DNA of 56,237 nt from Variovorax soli NBRC 106424. Lineage in GTDB: Bacteria > Pseudomonadota > Gammaproteobacteria > Burkholderiales > Burkholderiaceae_C. Below are positions 8,857 through 16,886 of the stretch, piece by piece. Each line of letters starts with the position of its first letter. Positions within the stretch are counted from its first letter, which is position 1. Made by a program: the position numbers and the translations under genes. The stretch spans positions 1 to 56,237 of the forward strand of contig NZ_BCUU01000025.1 of assembly GCF_001591385.1 (NCBI RefSeq). Direction: 5' to 3'. The notes beneath the pieces are model-generated. The model did not search any database and was not told where the DNA came from. It saw only the letters and a program-made list of their open reading frames with translations.

Positions 8857-9801
8857 ATGGCCCGCGCGCGCGCCTTCAAGCAACTCGACGTCTTCACCGA
8901 CACCCCCTTCTTCGGCAACCCGCTGGCCGTGGTGCTGGACGGCACGGACCTGTCCGACGAGGACATGCAGCGCTTCGCGCGCTGGACGAACCTGTCGGAA
9001 ACCACCTTCGTGCTGCCGCCCACCGATGCCGGCGCCGACTACCGGGTGCGCATCTTCACGCCCGGCGGCGAGCTCGGCTTTGCCGGCCACCCCACGCTGG
9101 GCACCTGCCACGCGTGGCTGGCGGCCGGCAACGAAGCGCGCCGCAAGGACCTGGTCGTGCAGCAATGCAATGTCGGCCTGGTGCGCATCCGGCGCGATGC
9201 GGCTCAAGCCGGCAGCCTCGCCTTCGAGGCGCCGCCGCTGCGCCGCAGCTCGCCCAGCCCCACCGTGCTGGCCAAGGTGGCCGCGGCGCTGGGCCTGAAG
9301 GCCCACCAGGTGCTGGCCGCGCAGATGCTGGACAACGGCACCGTCTGGCTCGGCCTGCTGCTGCAGGACGCAGACACGGTGCTGACCCTGTCGCCCGACC
9401 ACCGCGCGCTCAAGGACATCGGCCTGAAGATCGGCGTGGCCGGCCTGCCCACGGCCACCACCGAAGACGCCCCCGCGCTGATCGGCCGCTCGAACCGGGA
9501 GGCCCGCGCCTTCGCGGGTTCGAGCCGCAAGGCCGAACTGCCGCCGTCATGCACGGCCGACCTGGAAGTGCGCGCCTTCGCAGCCGCCACCGGCATCGAC
9601 GAAGACCCGGTCACCGGCAGCCTCAACGCCAGCCTGGCGCAGTGGCTCATCGCCGATGACCGCATGCCGCTTCGCTACGAGGCCGCGCAGGGGCAATGCC
9701 TGGGGCGCGACGGCCGCGTGCGCATCGAGCGCGACGACAGTGGCCAGGTCTGGGTCGGCGGGCAGTCGGTCATCTGCATCGACGGCAGCGCCACGCTGTA
9801 G
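8857..9801 (+). CDS. PhzF family isomerase/epimerase
   Basis: The 314-residue protein shows the PhzF signature: FTDTPFFGNPLAVV at the N terminus, the catalytic-type glutamate in NLSETTF, the FTPGGELGFAGHPTLG loop, and DEDPVTGSLNASLA near the C terminus. PhzF enzymes catalyse proton shifts on cyclic or unsaturated acids without cofactors; the founder works in phenazine synthesis. No other phenazine genes are present, so a different substrate is likely. It sits 5 bases from the GST stop and 5 bases from the next start, in a tightly packed operon. Confidence 0.92.
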   Translation: MARARAFKQLDVFTDTPFFGNPLAVVLDGTDLSDEDMQRFARWTNLSETTFVLPPTDAGADYRVRIFTPGGELGFAGHPTLGTCHAWLAAGNEARRKDLVVQQCNVGLVRIRRDAAQAGSLAFEAPPLRRSSPSPTVLAKVAAALGLKAHQVLAAQMLDNGTVWLGLLLQDADTVLTLSPDHRALKDIGLKIGVAGLPTATTEDAPALIGRSNREARAFAGSSRKAELPPSCTADLEVRAFAAATGIDEDPVTGSLNASLAQWLIADDRMPLRYEAAQGQCLGRDGRVRIERDDSGQVWVGGQSVICIDGSATL

Positions 9802-9806
9802 CCGCC

Positions 9807-10778
9807 ATGCGCTTCACGCCCGACGAGATGGCCGGCGCCCAGCGCACAATCTACGCCGCGATGCCGCCCACGCCGCAGTACGCCTGGCCCCTGCTGGGCC
9901 AGCGGCTCGGCTGCCGCCTGTGGACCAAGCACGAAAACCACACGCCGGCCGGCGCCTTCAAGATGCGCGGCGGCCTGGTCTACTTGGCGGCGCTGCGGCG
10001 CGAGCAGCCGCAGGTGCAGCGGGTGATCAGCGCCACGCGCGGCAACCACGGCCAGTCGATCGGCATTGCCGCGGCGCGCCATGGCCTGCAGGCCACCATC
10101 GTGGTGCCGCATGGCAATTCGGTCGAGAAGAATGCGGCCATGCGCGCGCTCGGCGTCCAGCTCATCGAGCATGGCGAAGACTTCCAGGCGGCCGCGGAGC
10201 ACGCGCGCCAGCTGGCCGCGGGCGAAGGCATGCACATGATCGCCTCCTTCGCGCGCGACCTGGTGCTGGGCGTGAGCACCTACTGGATCGAGTTCTTCGA
10301 GCATCTCAAGCAGGCGGGCGAGGTGCCCGACGTGGTCTACGTGCCCATCGGCATGGGCTCCGGCTTTGCCGCCGCGGCCGCGGCGCGCGCCCACTGCGGC
10401 GTCGGCACGCGGCTGGTGGGCGTGGTGTCGGCCCACGCGACTGCGTACCTCGATTCCTGGCGTGCCGGCCGCGTGGTGCAGTCGCCGGCCAACACCTGGC
10501 TGGCCGACGGCATGGCCTGCCGGTCTCCCGATGCCGAAGCCCTGGCCATCGTGCAGCGCGAGGCCGAGGACGTGATCGCCGTCACCGACGCCGAAGTGGC
10601 ATGGGCCATGCGCGCGCTGTACACCGACACGCACAACCTGGCCGAGGGGGCAGGCGCGGCCGCGCTGGCCGGCGCCTGGCAGCAACGCGAGCGATGGAAG
10701 GGCCGCGCCGTGGGCATCACCGTGAGCGGCGGCAACGTCGATGCCCCGGTGTTCGCCAAGGTTCTGCAGGGCAGCTGA
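9807..10778 (+). CDS. Threonine dehydratase-like PLP enzyme
   Basis: The 323-residue protein is a fold-type II PLP enzyme. The PLP lysine lies in GAFKMRGG, the substrate loop is SATRGNHGQSIG, a glycine-rich phosphate cradle reads PIGMGSGFAA, and the C terminus has VSGGNVD. It has no C-terminal ACT regulatory domain, so it matches the short catabolic threonine/serine dehydratases or hydroxyaspartate dehydratases rather than biosynthetic IlvA. It follows the PhzF gene by 5 bases. Together with the upstream aminotransferase and exporters, it points to catabolism or modification of a hydroxy-amino acid. Confidence 0.88.
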   Translation: MRFTPDEMAGAQRTIYAAMPPTPQYAWPLLGQRLGCRLWTKHENHTPAGAFKMRGGLVYLAALRREQPQVQRVISATRGNHGQSIGIAAARHGLQATIVVPHGNSVEKNAAMRALGVQLIEHGEDFQAAAEHARQLAAGEGMHMIASFARDLVLGVSTYWIEFFEHLKQAGEVPDVVYVPIGMGSGFAAAAAARAHCGVGTRLVGVVSAHATAYLDSWRAGRVVQSPANTWLADGMACRSPDAEALAIVQREAEDVIAVTDAEVAWAMRALYTDTHNLAEGAGAAALAGAWQQRERWKGRAVGITVSGGNVDAPVFAKVLQGS

Positions 10779-10814
10779 TTCTCGACAGGCCGGCGCGCTG
10801 CCAGAATCGCCGGC

Positions 10815-11525
10815 ATGCCAAAACCCGCTCCACCCCGCGCAGAGGTCGATCACCTGGTGGTCGCGGGCCGAACGCTCGACGAATGCGTGCAATGGTGCGA
10901 AGCCACGCTGGGCTTGCTGCCGGGGCCGGGGGGCGCCCATCCGCTGATGGGGACGCACAACCGGCTGGTCCCGTGCTCGGCTAACGGCTTCGAGCGCAGC
11001 TACCTGGAGCTGATCGCCATCGAGCGCGGCAAGCAGCCCACGCGTTCGAAGAAGCAGCGCCGCTGGTTCGACCTGGACGACGAAGCGCTGCAGGCCACCT
11101 TGCAGCGCAAGGGGCCGCGACTCATCCATTTCGTGGCCCGCGTGCCCGATGCCCACCGGGCGGTCCACGCACTCGCGGCAGGCTCGCCGGCCATCGACCG
11201 CGGCGCGGTCATCGAAGCCTCTCGCGACACGCCGGCGGGCCGGCTCGAATGGCAGATCACGGTGCGCGACGACGGCCAGCGGCTGATGTACGGCGTGCTC
11301 CCCACGCTCATCCAGTGGGGCCCGGTGCATCCCACCGACAGCATGCCGGCGGCCGGGCTCGAACTGGTTTCGCTCACGGCGTCCCATCCGCGGGCCGATC
11401 TGCTGCGCGAAGCGTATGCGCGCATCGGACTGGCCGGCGTGGACGTCCTGCAAGGCGCGCCCGACCTGGTGGCCAGCCTGCGCACGCCCCGCGGCCTGGT
11501 CACGCTCGAATCCGAAGGGTACTGA
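10815..11525 (+). CDS. VOC family protein (glyoxalase-like domain)
   Basis: A 236-residue protein beginning with a vicinal-oxygen-chelate pattern. VDHLVVAGRTLDE is followed by LGLLPGPGG, GTHNRLVP and YLELIAIE, which match the histidine- and glutamate-containing beta strands of glyoxalase-like proteins. The rest matches the second half of this VOC subgroup. It lies 36 bases after the dehydratase, so it may be the last gene of the MocR-linked cluster, though that gap weakens the case. The reaction is not known. Confidence 0.82.
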   Translation: MPKPAPPRAEVDHLVVAGRTLDECVQWCEATLGLLPGPGGAHPLMGTHNRLVPCSANGFERSYLELIAIERGKQPTRSKKQRRWFDLDDEALQATLQRKGPRLIHFVARVPDAHRAVHALAAGSPAIDRGAVIEASRDTPAGRLEWQITVRDDGQRLMYGVLPTLIQWGPVHPTDSMPAAGLELVSLTASHPRADLLREAYARIGLAGVDVLQGAPDLVASLRTPRGLVTLESEGY

Positions 11526-11587
11526 CGCCTTCGCGACGGTCGCACGCGAGACCGATTCCGCCCCGGCGCTTTGCCAGAATTCCGGCC

Positions 11588-12262
11588 ATGGGAACCCTCT
11601 ATCTCGTGCGCCACGGCCAGGCCTCCTTCGGTGCCGACGACTACGACCAGCTGAGCGAGCTGGGCCAGCGCCAGAGCCAGCGCCTGGGCGAATACTGGCG
11701 CGAGCGCGGCATGGAGTTCGACGCCGTCATCACCGGCACCCTCAAGCGCCACCGCCAGACATGGGAAGGCATCGCCCAGGGCCTGGGGCTCACGCGGGAC
11801 GACGTGCTGCCCTGGCCCGGACTGAATGAATACGACAGCGAAGCGGTGATCGCCGCCATCCATCCGGACAAGCTCGCCAAGCCCGACACGCCCGAGATGT
11901 ATCGCCACCACTTCCGCCTGCTGCGCGACGGACTCGGCGCCTGGATGCAGGGCAAGACGGCGCCCACCGGCATGCCGAGCTATCTCGACTTCCTGGCCGG
12001 TGTCACCTCGGCGCTGGACCATGTGCGCGACCGGCACCACGGCGCGCGCGTGCTGGTGGTGTCCAGCGGCGGGCCGATCAGCACCGCCGTCGGCCATGTG
12101 CTGGGCACGAGCCCCGAGACGACCATCGAGCTGAACCTGCGCATCCGCAACACGGCCGTGACCGAGTTCGCCTTCACGCCCAAGCGGCACATGCTGGTGA
12201 CCTACAACACGCTGCCGCACCTGGACGGCCCGGCCTGGAAGGATTGGGTGACCTACGCCTGA
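11588..12262 (+). CDS. Histidine phosphatase family protein
   Basis: A 224-residue protein of the phosphoglycerate mutase-like fold. The catalytic RHG motif is in LYLVRHGQASFG, a second arginine follows in GTLKRHRQT, and the C-terminal histidine position is replaced by the stretch VVSSGGPIS, where a histidine is common in the family. That substitution, if real, could lower phosphatase activity. The ATG at 11588 gives the expected start just before the first strand. Its 3' end overlaps the convergent CutA gene by 10 bases. The substrate is unknown. Confidence 0.88.
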   Translation: MGTLYLVRHGQASFGADDYDQLSELGQRQSQRLGEYWRERGMEFDAVITGTLKRHRQTWEGIAQGLGLTRDDVLPWPGLNEYDSEAVIAAIHPDKLAKPDTPEMYRHHFRLLRDGLGAWMQGKTAPTGMPSYLDFLAGVTSALDHVRDRHHGARVLVVSSGGPISTAVGHVLGTSPETTIELNLRIRNTAVTEFAFTPKRHMLVTYNTLPHLDGPAWKDWVTYA

Positions 12263-12606
12263 GGCTTGGCGCCGGCCGGGCTGGTGGAGTCGAGCAGCCA
12301 GCGCAGGTAGTCGGGCGCGCCGCCGCTGACGGGCAGCTGCAGCACTTCGGGCAGTTCGTAGCTGTGCCGCTCGCGGATGAAGGCCTCGACCTCGGCAAAG
12401 CGCGCGCTGCGCGTCTTGACGAGGAGCACCCATTCGGGCTCGCGCTTGAGCTCGCCCTCCCAGCGATAGAAGCTGCGCACATGCATCACCTGCACGCAGG
12501 CGGCCAGCCCTGCTTCGACCAAGGCAGCCGCCAGCGACTCGGCTTCGTTCTCGGTGCCGAGCGCGGTGGTCACCACGCAAGGGTGGTCGGCAGGGGCCGC
12601 CGTCAT
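12253..12606 (-). CDS. cutA: Divalent-cation tolerance protein CutA
   Basis: The 117-residue protein has the compact CutA1 pattern: VVTTALGTENEAESLAAALV, LAACVQVM, SFYRWEGEL, EWVLLVKT and RHSYELPEVLQLPV. CutA forms a very stable trimer. It has been linked to copper tolerance and, in other organisms, to signalling, but its biochemical role remains poorly defined. It is one base downstream of the GlsB-type gene on the same strand and overlaps the convergent phosphatase gene at its 3' end. Confidence 0.93.
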   Translation of the reverse strand: MTAAPADHPCVVTTALGTENEAESLAAALVEAGLAACVQVMHVRSFYRWEGELKREPEWVLLVKTRSARFAEVEAFIRERHSYELPEVLQLPVSGGAPDYLRWLLDSTSPAGAKPQA

Positions 12607-12607
12607 C

Positions 12608-12862
12608 TCAGCCTGACTTCTTCTTGGCGATCAGGCCCCAGACGAACAGCAGCACGATGGCGCCCACCACCGAGGCGATGAAGCCCGCGCCCTGCCCCGC
12701 CGTGTACCAGCCCATCGCCTGGCCAAGATACGTGGCAGCCAATGCGCCCAGGATGCCTACGACGGTGGTCATGATGATCCCCATCGAGTCATCGCCCGGC
12801 TTGATCGCACGGGCGATGAGCCCTGCAACGAAGCCAATCAGGATGGTCCAGACAATGCCCAT
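12608..12862 (-). CDS. GlsB/YeaQ/YmgE family membrane protein
   Basis: An 84-residue very hydrophobic protein with about three membrane helices. It carries the family pattern GFVAGLIARAIKPGDDSMG in the first third and repeated small-residue motifs. It ends in LIAKKKSG. Members are small inner-membrane proteins, once called transglycosylase-associated, that are often induced by stress. It is cotranscribed with cutA, one base downstream. No enzyme activity is expected. Confidence 0.9.
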   Translation of the reverse strand: MGIVWTILIGFVAGLIARAIKPGDDSMGIIMTTVVGILGALAATYLGQAMGWYTAGQGAGFIASVVGAIVLLFVWGLIAKKKSG

Positions 12863-12913
12863 GACTGCAGCCCTTCTAGATGACGCCGGCCGCGGCGCAG
12901 CCGGTCGAGGCCA

Positions 12914-13732
12914 TCATAGCGGCGGGGATGGATCGGTCCAGCGCGGCGAATCGACCAGGGTGGACAGCGGCAGGCGCGACACCTCCGCCAGCAGCAGCGC
13001 CAGTTGCTGCGCCGACGCATCCACCAGCGCCCGCCCCTGCTGCGCAGTCGCGGCCGCGGCATTGCCGGCCGCACCCTCGGCGTTGTAGTCCTGCATGGCC
13101 CAGCCCAGCTTGGCGCTGCGCCCGTTGCCCAGCAGCGGATACGCCTGCGCCCGCTGCTGCGAGGTGGAGTCGAAATTCTTGGCCGCGCCCATGTTCACCA
13201 GCTGGGGGGCCACGGCCAGCATCATGGCCGTTTCCGATTCGCCGGCATGCACGTCGAAGCGGCCGGGCGCATGTTCGCCCAGCGGCAGGTTGAACCAGCT
13301 CACGCTGTAGACGATGAGGTCGTGCGCTTCGCGCAGCTCGCGCGCCACGACGTCCATGGCGCCGGTGTGGCCGCCGTGCGCGTTGAACAGCACCAGCTTG
13401 CGCACCCCGGCGCGGGCCACGCCGGCGCCGATTTCCTTCCACATGCGGATCAGCGTTTCGGCCGACAGGGTGAGCGTGCCGGCAAAGCGCGCGTGCTCCG
13501 GGCTGAGGCCGATGTGCTGGGTGGGCAGGAAAATCGCCGGCAGCTCGGCCGGCAAGAGCGGCAGCGCCGCCTGGACGATGCCGTCGACCAGCAGGCTGTC
13601 CACCCCCAGGGGCAGGTGCGGCCCGTGCTGCTCAGTGGCGCCCAGCGGGAGCACGGCCACGGTCGTCGCCGGGTCGAGGGCGGCAAAGTCGCGGGTGCCG
13701 AGTTCGGCCCAGAAGCGGCGCAAAGCAGTCAT
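12914..13732 (-). CDS. Creatininase family amidohydrolase
   Basis: The 272-residue protein carries the creatininase family signature LPLGATEQHGPHLPLGVD, which supplies glutamate, histidine and aspartate metal ligands. It also has the later NAHGGHTGAMD stretch, with further metal-binding histidines, and AGESETAMMLA. Members hydrolyse cyclic amides, including creatinine, or act on formamide-bearing riboflavin and cofactor intermediates. The substrate here cannot be assigned. It is followed on the same strand, 51 bases on, by the small GlsB gene. Confidence 0.9.
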   Translation of the reverse strand: MTALRRFWAELGTRDFAALDPATTVAVLPLGATEQHGPHLPLGVDSLLVDGIVQAALPLLPAELPAIFLPTQHIGLSPEHARFAGTLTLSAETLIRMWKEIGAGVARAGVRKLVLFNAHGGHTGAMDVVARELREAHDLIVYSVSWFNLPLGEHAPGRFDVHAGESETAMMLAVAPQLVNMGAAKNFDSTSQQRAQAYPLLGNGRSAKLGWAMQDYNAEGAAGNAAAATAQQGRALVDASAQQLALLLAEVSRLPLSTLVDSPRWTDPSPPL

Positions 13733-13754
13733 CCCCGCATCTTAGTTCTCGTTC

Positions 13755-14600
13755 CTATCGTTGCTTGCTCAGCAACACCAGGGCGATGCCGCCCAGGATG
13801 GCGATTCCCGCCAGCCCCAGCCGCAGGGTCGGCGTCTCCGCGATGAGCAGCACCCCGCCGAGGGCGGCGATGAGCGGCACCGACAGCTGCACCGTGGCGG
13901 CGCGCAAAGCGCCCAGCCCCGGCAGTGCCGCATACCAGATCACGTAGCCCAGCCCCGAGGTGACGGCACCGGAAACAACGGCCAGCCAGGCACCCCGGGC
14001 ATCGGCATGCGCATTCAGAGCCAGCACCAGGCTCAGCATCAGCGCCAGGGGCGCGGCACGCATGAAGTTTCCGGCGGTGGCGGCCAGGGGGTCGGCCACG
14101 CCGCGGCCGCGCAGCGAATAGATGCCCCAGGCCACGCCGGCTGCGGCCATCAGCGCAGCCCCCAACGGGGCGGGTGCGTTCACGCCGGGGGCCACCAGCC
14201 CCACCAAGCCGCCCACCGCCAGCACGAAGCCGACCCAGCCCCACCCGCCGAAGGACTCGCCGGCGCGCCACCCCACGCTCAGCATCGTGATCTGAACCGC
14301 GCCGAACAGCACCAAGGCGCCGGTGCCGGCCGGCAGGCTCAGGTAGGCAAAGGAGAAGCAGGCCACGTAGGCGAAGAGCATGGCCGCCGCCAGCCAGTCG
14401 CTGCGCGCCGGCGCACCCGCCGGCGCCCGCCGCAGCCGAAGCACCAGCGCCAGCGTGAGGGCGCCCGACACCAGGCGCAGGCTGCCGAAGCTCGCCGGAT
14501 CGATGCTGCCCTGGGCCAGGGCGAGCCGGCACAGGATCGAATTGGCGGCAAAGGCCAGCATGGCCGCCATCGTCAAGGCGATGGTGCGAAGCGCGGGCAT
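13755..14600 (-). CDS. EamA/DMT family transporter
   Basis: A 281-residue membrane protein with about ten helices in two halves, consistent with the DMT superfamily. The first half contains FAANSILCRLALAQG and the second half AATVQLSVPLIAALGGVLLIAE, a recognisable EamA repeat. It belongs to the same branch as the other EamA gene in this window but is not a close copy. It lies 22 bases upstream of the creatininase gene on the same strand, which suggests cotranscription. The substrate is unknown. Confidence 0.9.
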   Translation of the reverse strand: MPALRTIALTMAAMLAFAANSILCRLALAQGSIDPASFGSLRLVSGALTLALVLRLRRAPAGAPARSDWLAAAMLFAYVACFSFAYLSLPAGTGALVLFGAVQITMLSVGWRAGESFGGWGWVGFVLAVGGLVGLVAPGVNAPAPLGAALMAAAGVAWGIYSLRGRGVADPLAATAGNFMRAAPLALMLSLVLALNAHADARGAWLAVVSGAVTSGLGYVIWYAALPGLGALRAATVQLSVPLIAALGGVLLIAETPTLRLGLAGIAILGGIALVLLSKQR

Positions 14601-14625
14601 GGCCCGCTTTATAGGCTGCTTCAGC

Positions 14626-15975
14626 TCATTTGGCGGGACTCAGGCGCCAGACGGCGTTGCCCACGTCGTCCGCCACCAGCAGGGCGCCGGACTTGTCCAG
14701 CGCCACGCCCACCGGCCGGCCGCGGGCCTCGCCGCCTTCGGTGAGAAAGCCGGTGAGCACATCCATGGGCTGGCCGGAAGGACGGCCACCAGTGAACGGC
14801 ACGAACACCACCTTGTAGCCCGAATGCGGACGCCGGTTCCACGAGCCGTGCTCGCCGATGAATGCGCCGGATGCGAAGCCCGGCGGCATGCCCCGCGCGT
14901 CCGAAAACACCAGGCCCAGCGCCGCCACATGGGCGCCCAGCGCGTAGTCCGGCACCACCGCCTTGGACACCATGTCCGGCCGCGGCGGCTTCACCCGCTC
15001 GTCCACATGCGCGCCGTAGTAGCTCCAGGGCCAGCCGTAGAAAGCGCCGTCCCGCACCGCAGTGAGGAAGTCGGGCACCAGGTCGCTGCCGATCTCGTCG
15101 CGCTCGTTCACCACGGTCCAGAGGGTGCCGCTGGTGGGCTCCCACCCCATGCCGTTGGGATTGCGCAGGCCGGTGGCGTACAGGCGCTTGCTGCCCGTGC
15201 GGGGGTCCACCTCCCAGATGGCGGCGCGGCCCTCTTCCGCAGGCAGCCCGCGCTCACCGACGTTGCTGTTGGAGCCCACCGTCACATACAGCCGGCGGCC
15301 GTCCGGGCTGGCGATCACGTTCTTGGTCCAGTGGTGGTTCACGCCCGCGGGCAACTCTGTCACTTGCACCGGGGCGCCTGCCGCCTCGGTCTGGCCAGCG
15401 CGATAGGGCACCTTGACCAGCGCGTCCGCATTGGCGATGAACAGCTCGTTGCCCACCAGCGCCATGCCGAAGGGCGACTGCAGGCCGGACAGAAAAACCG
15501 TGCGAATGTCGGCCACCCCGTCGCCATCGGCATCGCGCAGCAGGGTGATGCGGTTGGCACTGGGGACGTCGGCACCGGCACGCTTCATCACCATCCCCTG
15601 CACCTTGCCCCGGATCCGGCGGTACAGCGACTCATCTTCCTTCGGCTTGGGCGGCCGGTTGCTCTCCGCCACCAGCACGTCGCCGTTGGGCAGCGTGTAC
15701 AGCCAGCGCGGATGCTCGAGCCCGCGCGCCAGTGCCGCCACCTTGAAGGGCGCGGCAGGCGTGGGCGCCGCGGTATCGCCCCAACCGGTGGCGGTGGCGA
15801 TGTTCATGGTGGGCAGCAGGGTCTTGTTCGGGGCAGGCAATTGGGGACTGGGCCCCACACCCGCTTCGACCGGCAGCTTGGCCGTCTCGCCGCAGCCGGC
15901 CAAGGCCAGGGCGAGCAGGGCCGGGCCGGCGAGTCGCAAGGTGCCGGGAGAGGGCAGTGACATGGACAGTGACAT
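14626..15975 (-). CDS. PQQ-dependent sugar dehydrogenase-like lipoprotein (sorbosone dehydrogenase family)
   Basis: The 449-residue protein has a signal sequence ending in [10 protein letters not shown], a clear lipobox, so it is probably anchored in the envelope. The rest is a beta-propeller with the glucose/sorbosone dehydrogenase pattern: [70 protein letters not shown] and [13 protein letters not shown]. Such proteins use PQQ to oxidise sugars or aldoses in the periplasm, or are only related in fold. I chose the ATG at 15975 because AAGGAG lies about 6 bases upstream. It is divergent from AlaX. Confidence 0.87.
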   Translation of the reverse strand: MSLSMSLPSPGTLRLAGPALLALALAGCGETAKLPVEAGVGPSPQLPAPNKTLLPTMNIATATGWGDTAAPTPAAPFKVAALARGLEHPRWLYTLPNGDVLVAESNRPPKPKEDESLYRRIRGKVQGMVMKRAGADVPSANRITLLRDADGDGVADIRTVFLSGLQSPFGMALVGNELFIANADALVKVPYRAGQTEAAGAPVQVTELPAGVNHHWTKNVIASPDGRRLYVTVGSNSNVGERGLPAEEGRAAIWEVDPRTGSKRLYATGLRNPNGMGWEPTSGTLWTVVNERDEIGSDLVPDFLTAVRDGAFYGWPWSYYGAHVDERVKPPRPDMVSKAVVPDYALGAHVAALGLVFSDARGMPPGFASGAFIGEHGSWNRRPHSGYKVVFVPFTGGRPSGQPMDVLTGFLTEGGEARGRPVGVALDKSGALLVADDVGNAVWRLSPAK

Positions 15976-16090
15976 GGCAGGCTCCTTCATGCTGACCCCA
16001 TCTTGTGCGGCCGGCGCCCGCGCAACTGTCGGCAAGGGGCCTCTTGGCGCGTCGGCGCAGCCAAACAAAGAGGCCGCTACCATCGGGCGC

Positions 16091-16843
16091 ATGACCCAGG
16101 ATCTGTTCCGTTCCGACGCCTATCTGCGCGAATGCGAGGCCAAGGTGCTGCGCATCGAAGAAGGCGGCATTGTGCTGGACCGCACCGTGTTCTATCCGCA
16201 AGGCGGCGGCCAGGCGGGCGACAGCGGCAGCCTGGGCGGACCGAACGGCCTTGCCATTGCCATTGCCGATTCCCGCAAAGCCAAGGACGAACGGGGCAAG
16301 CCCACCGCCGACATCCTGCATGTGCCGGCGCCGGACCAGGAAGCAGCGCTGGCCGCCCTGCGGCCCGGCGATACCGTCGTGGCCCGCATCGACTGGGAAC
16401 GCCGCCACAAGCTGATGCGCTTCCATACCGCCACGCACCTGCTGTGCCACCTGGTGCCGCAGCCGGTGGACGGCTGCTCCATCACGCCGGAATACGCCCG
16501 CCTGGACTTCCACATGACCGATCCGCTGGACAAGGACGCGCTCACCGCCGGCTTGGCCCGGCTGGTGGCCGAGGCCCATGCACTCGAAGTCGGCGCCATC
16601 AGCGACGCTGAACTCGATGCCAACCCGGCCCTGGTCAAGAGCATGAGCGTGCAGCCGCCGCGCGGCAGCGGCCAGGTGCGCACCATCCGCATCGGCGGCG
16701 CGGACGATGGGGCCCGCATCGACTACCAGCCCTGCGGCGGCACCCATGTGGCCAACACCCGCGAGATCGGCGCGGTGGTGGTGAGCAAGATCGAGAAGAA
16801 AAGCGCCCACACCCGCCGCGTCGTGCTCGGGTGGGCGGCCTGA
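16091..16843 (+). CDS. Alanyl-tRNA editing protein AlaX
   Basis: The 250-residue protein resembles the stand-alone editing domain of alanyl-tRNA synthetase. It has the metal-binding HTATH (about residues 112–116) and the later CGGTHV motif, which together hold the zinc of AlaX. It starts [15 protein letters not shown] and has [12 protein letters not shown] in the first strand region. AlaX removes serine or glycine wrongly attached to tRNA-Ala. It lacks the aminoacylation domain, so it acts in trans. It is divergent from the PQQ-type gene with a gap of 115 bases. Confidence 0.93.
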   Translation: MTQDLFRSDAYLRECEAKVLRIEEGGIVLDRTVFYPQGGGQAGDSGSLGGPNGLAIAIADSRKAKDERGKPTADILHVPAPDQEAALAALRPGDTVVARIDWERRHKLMRFHTATHLLCHLVPQPVDGCSITPEYARLDFHMTDPLDKDALTAGLARLVAEAHALEVGAISDAELDANPALVKSMSVQPPRGSGQVRTIRIGGADDGARIDYQPCGGTHVANTREIGAVVVSKIEKKSAHTRRVVLGWAA

Positions 16844-16886
16844 AGGCCATGGAACTTCGGCCTTCGTGCGAGCTCCGACCGCTGCC

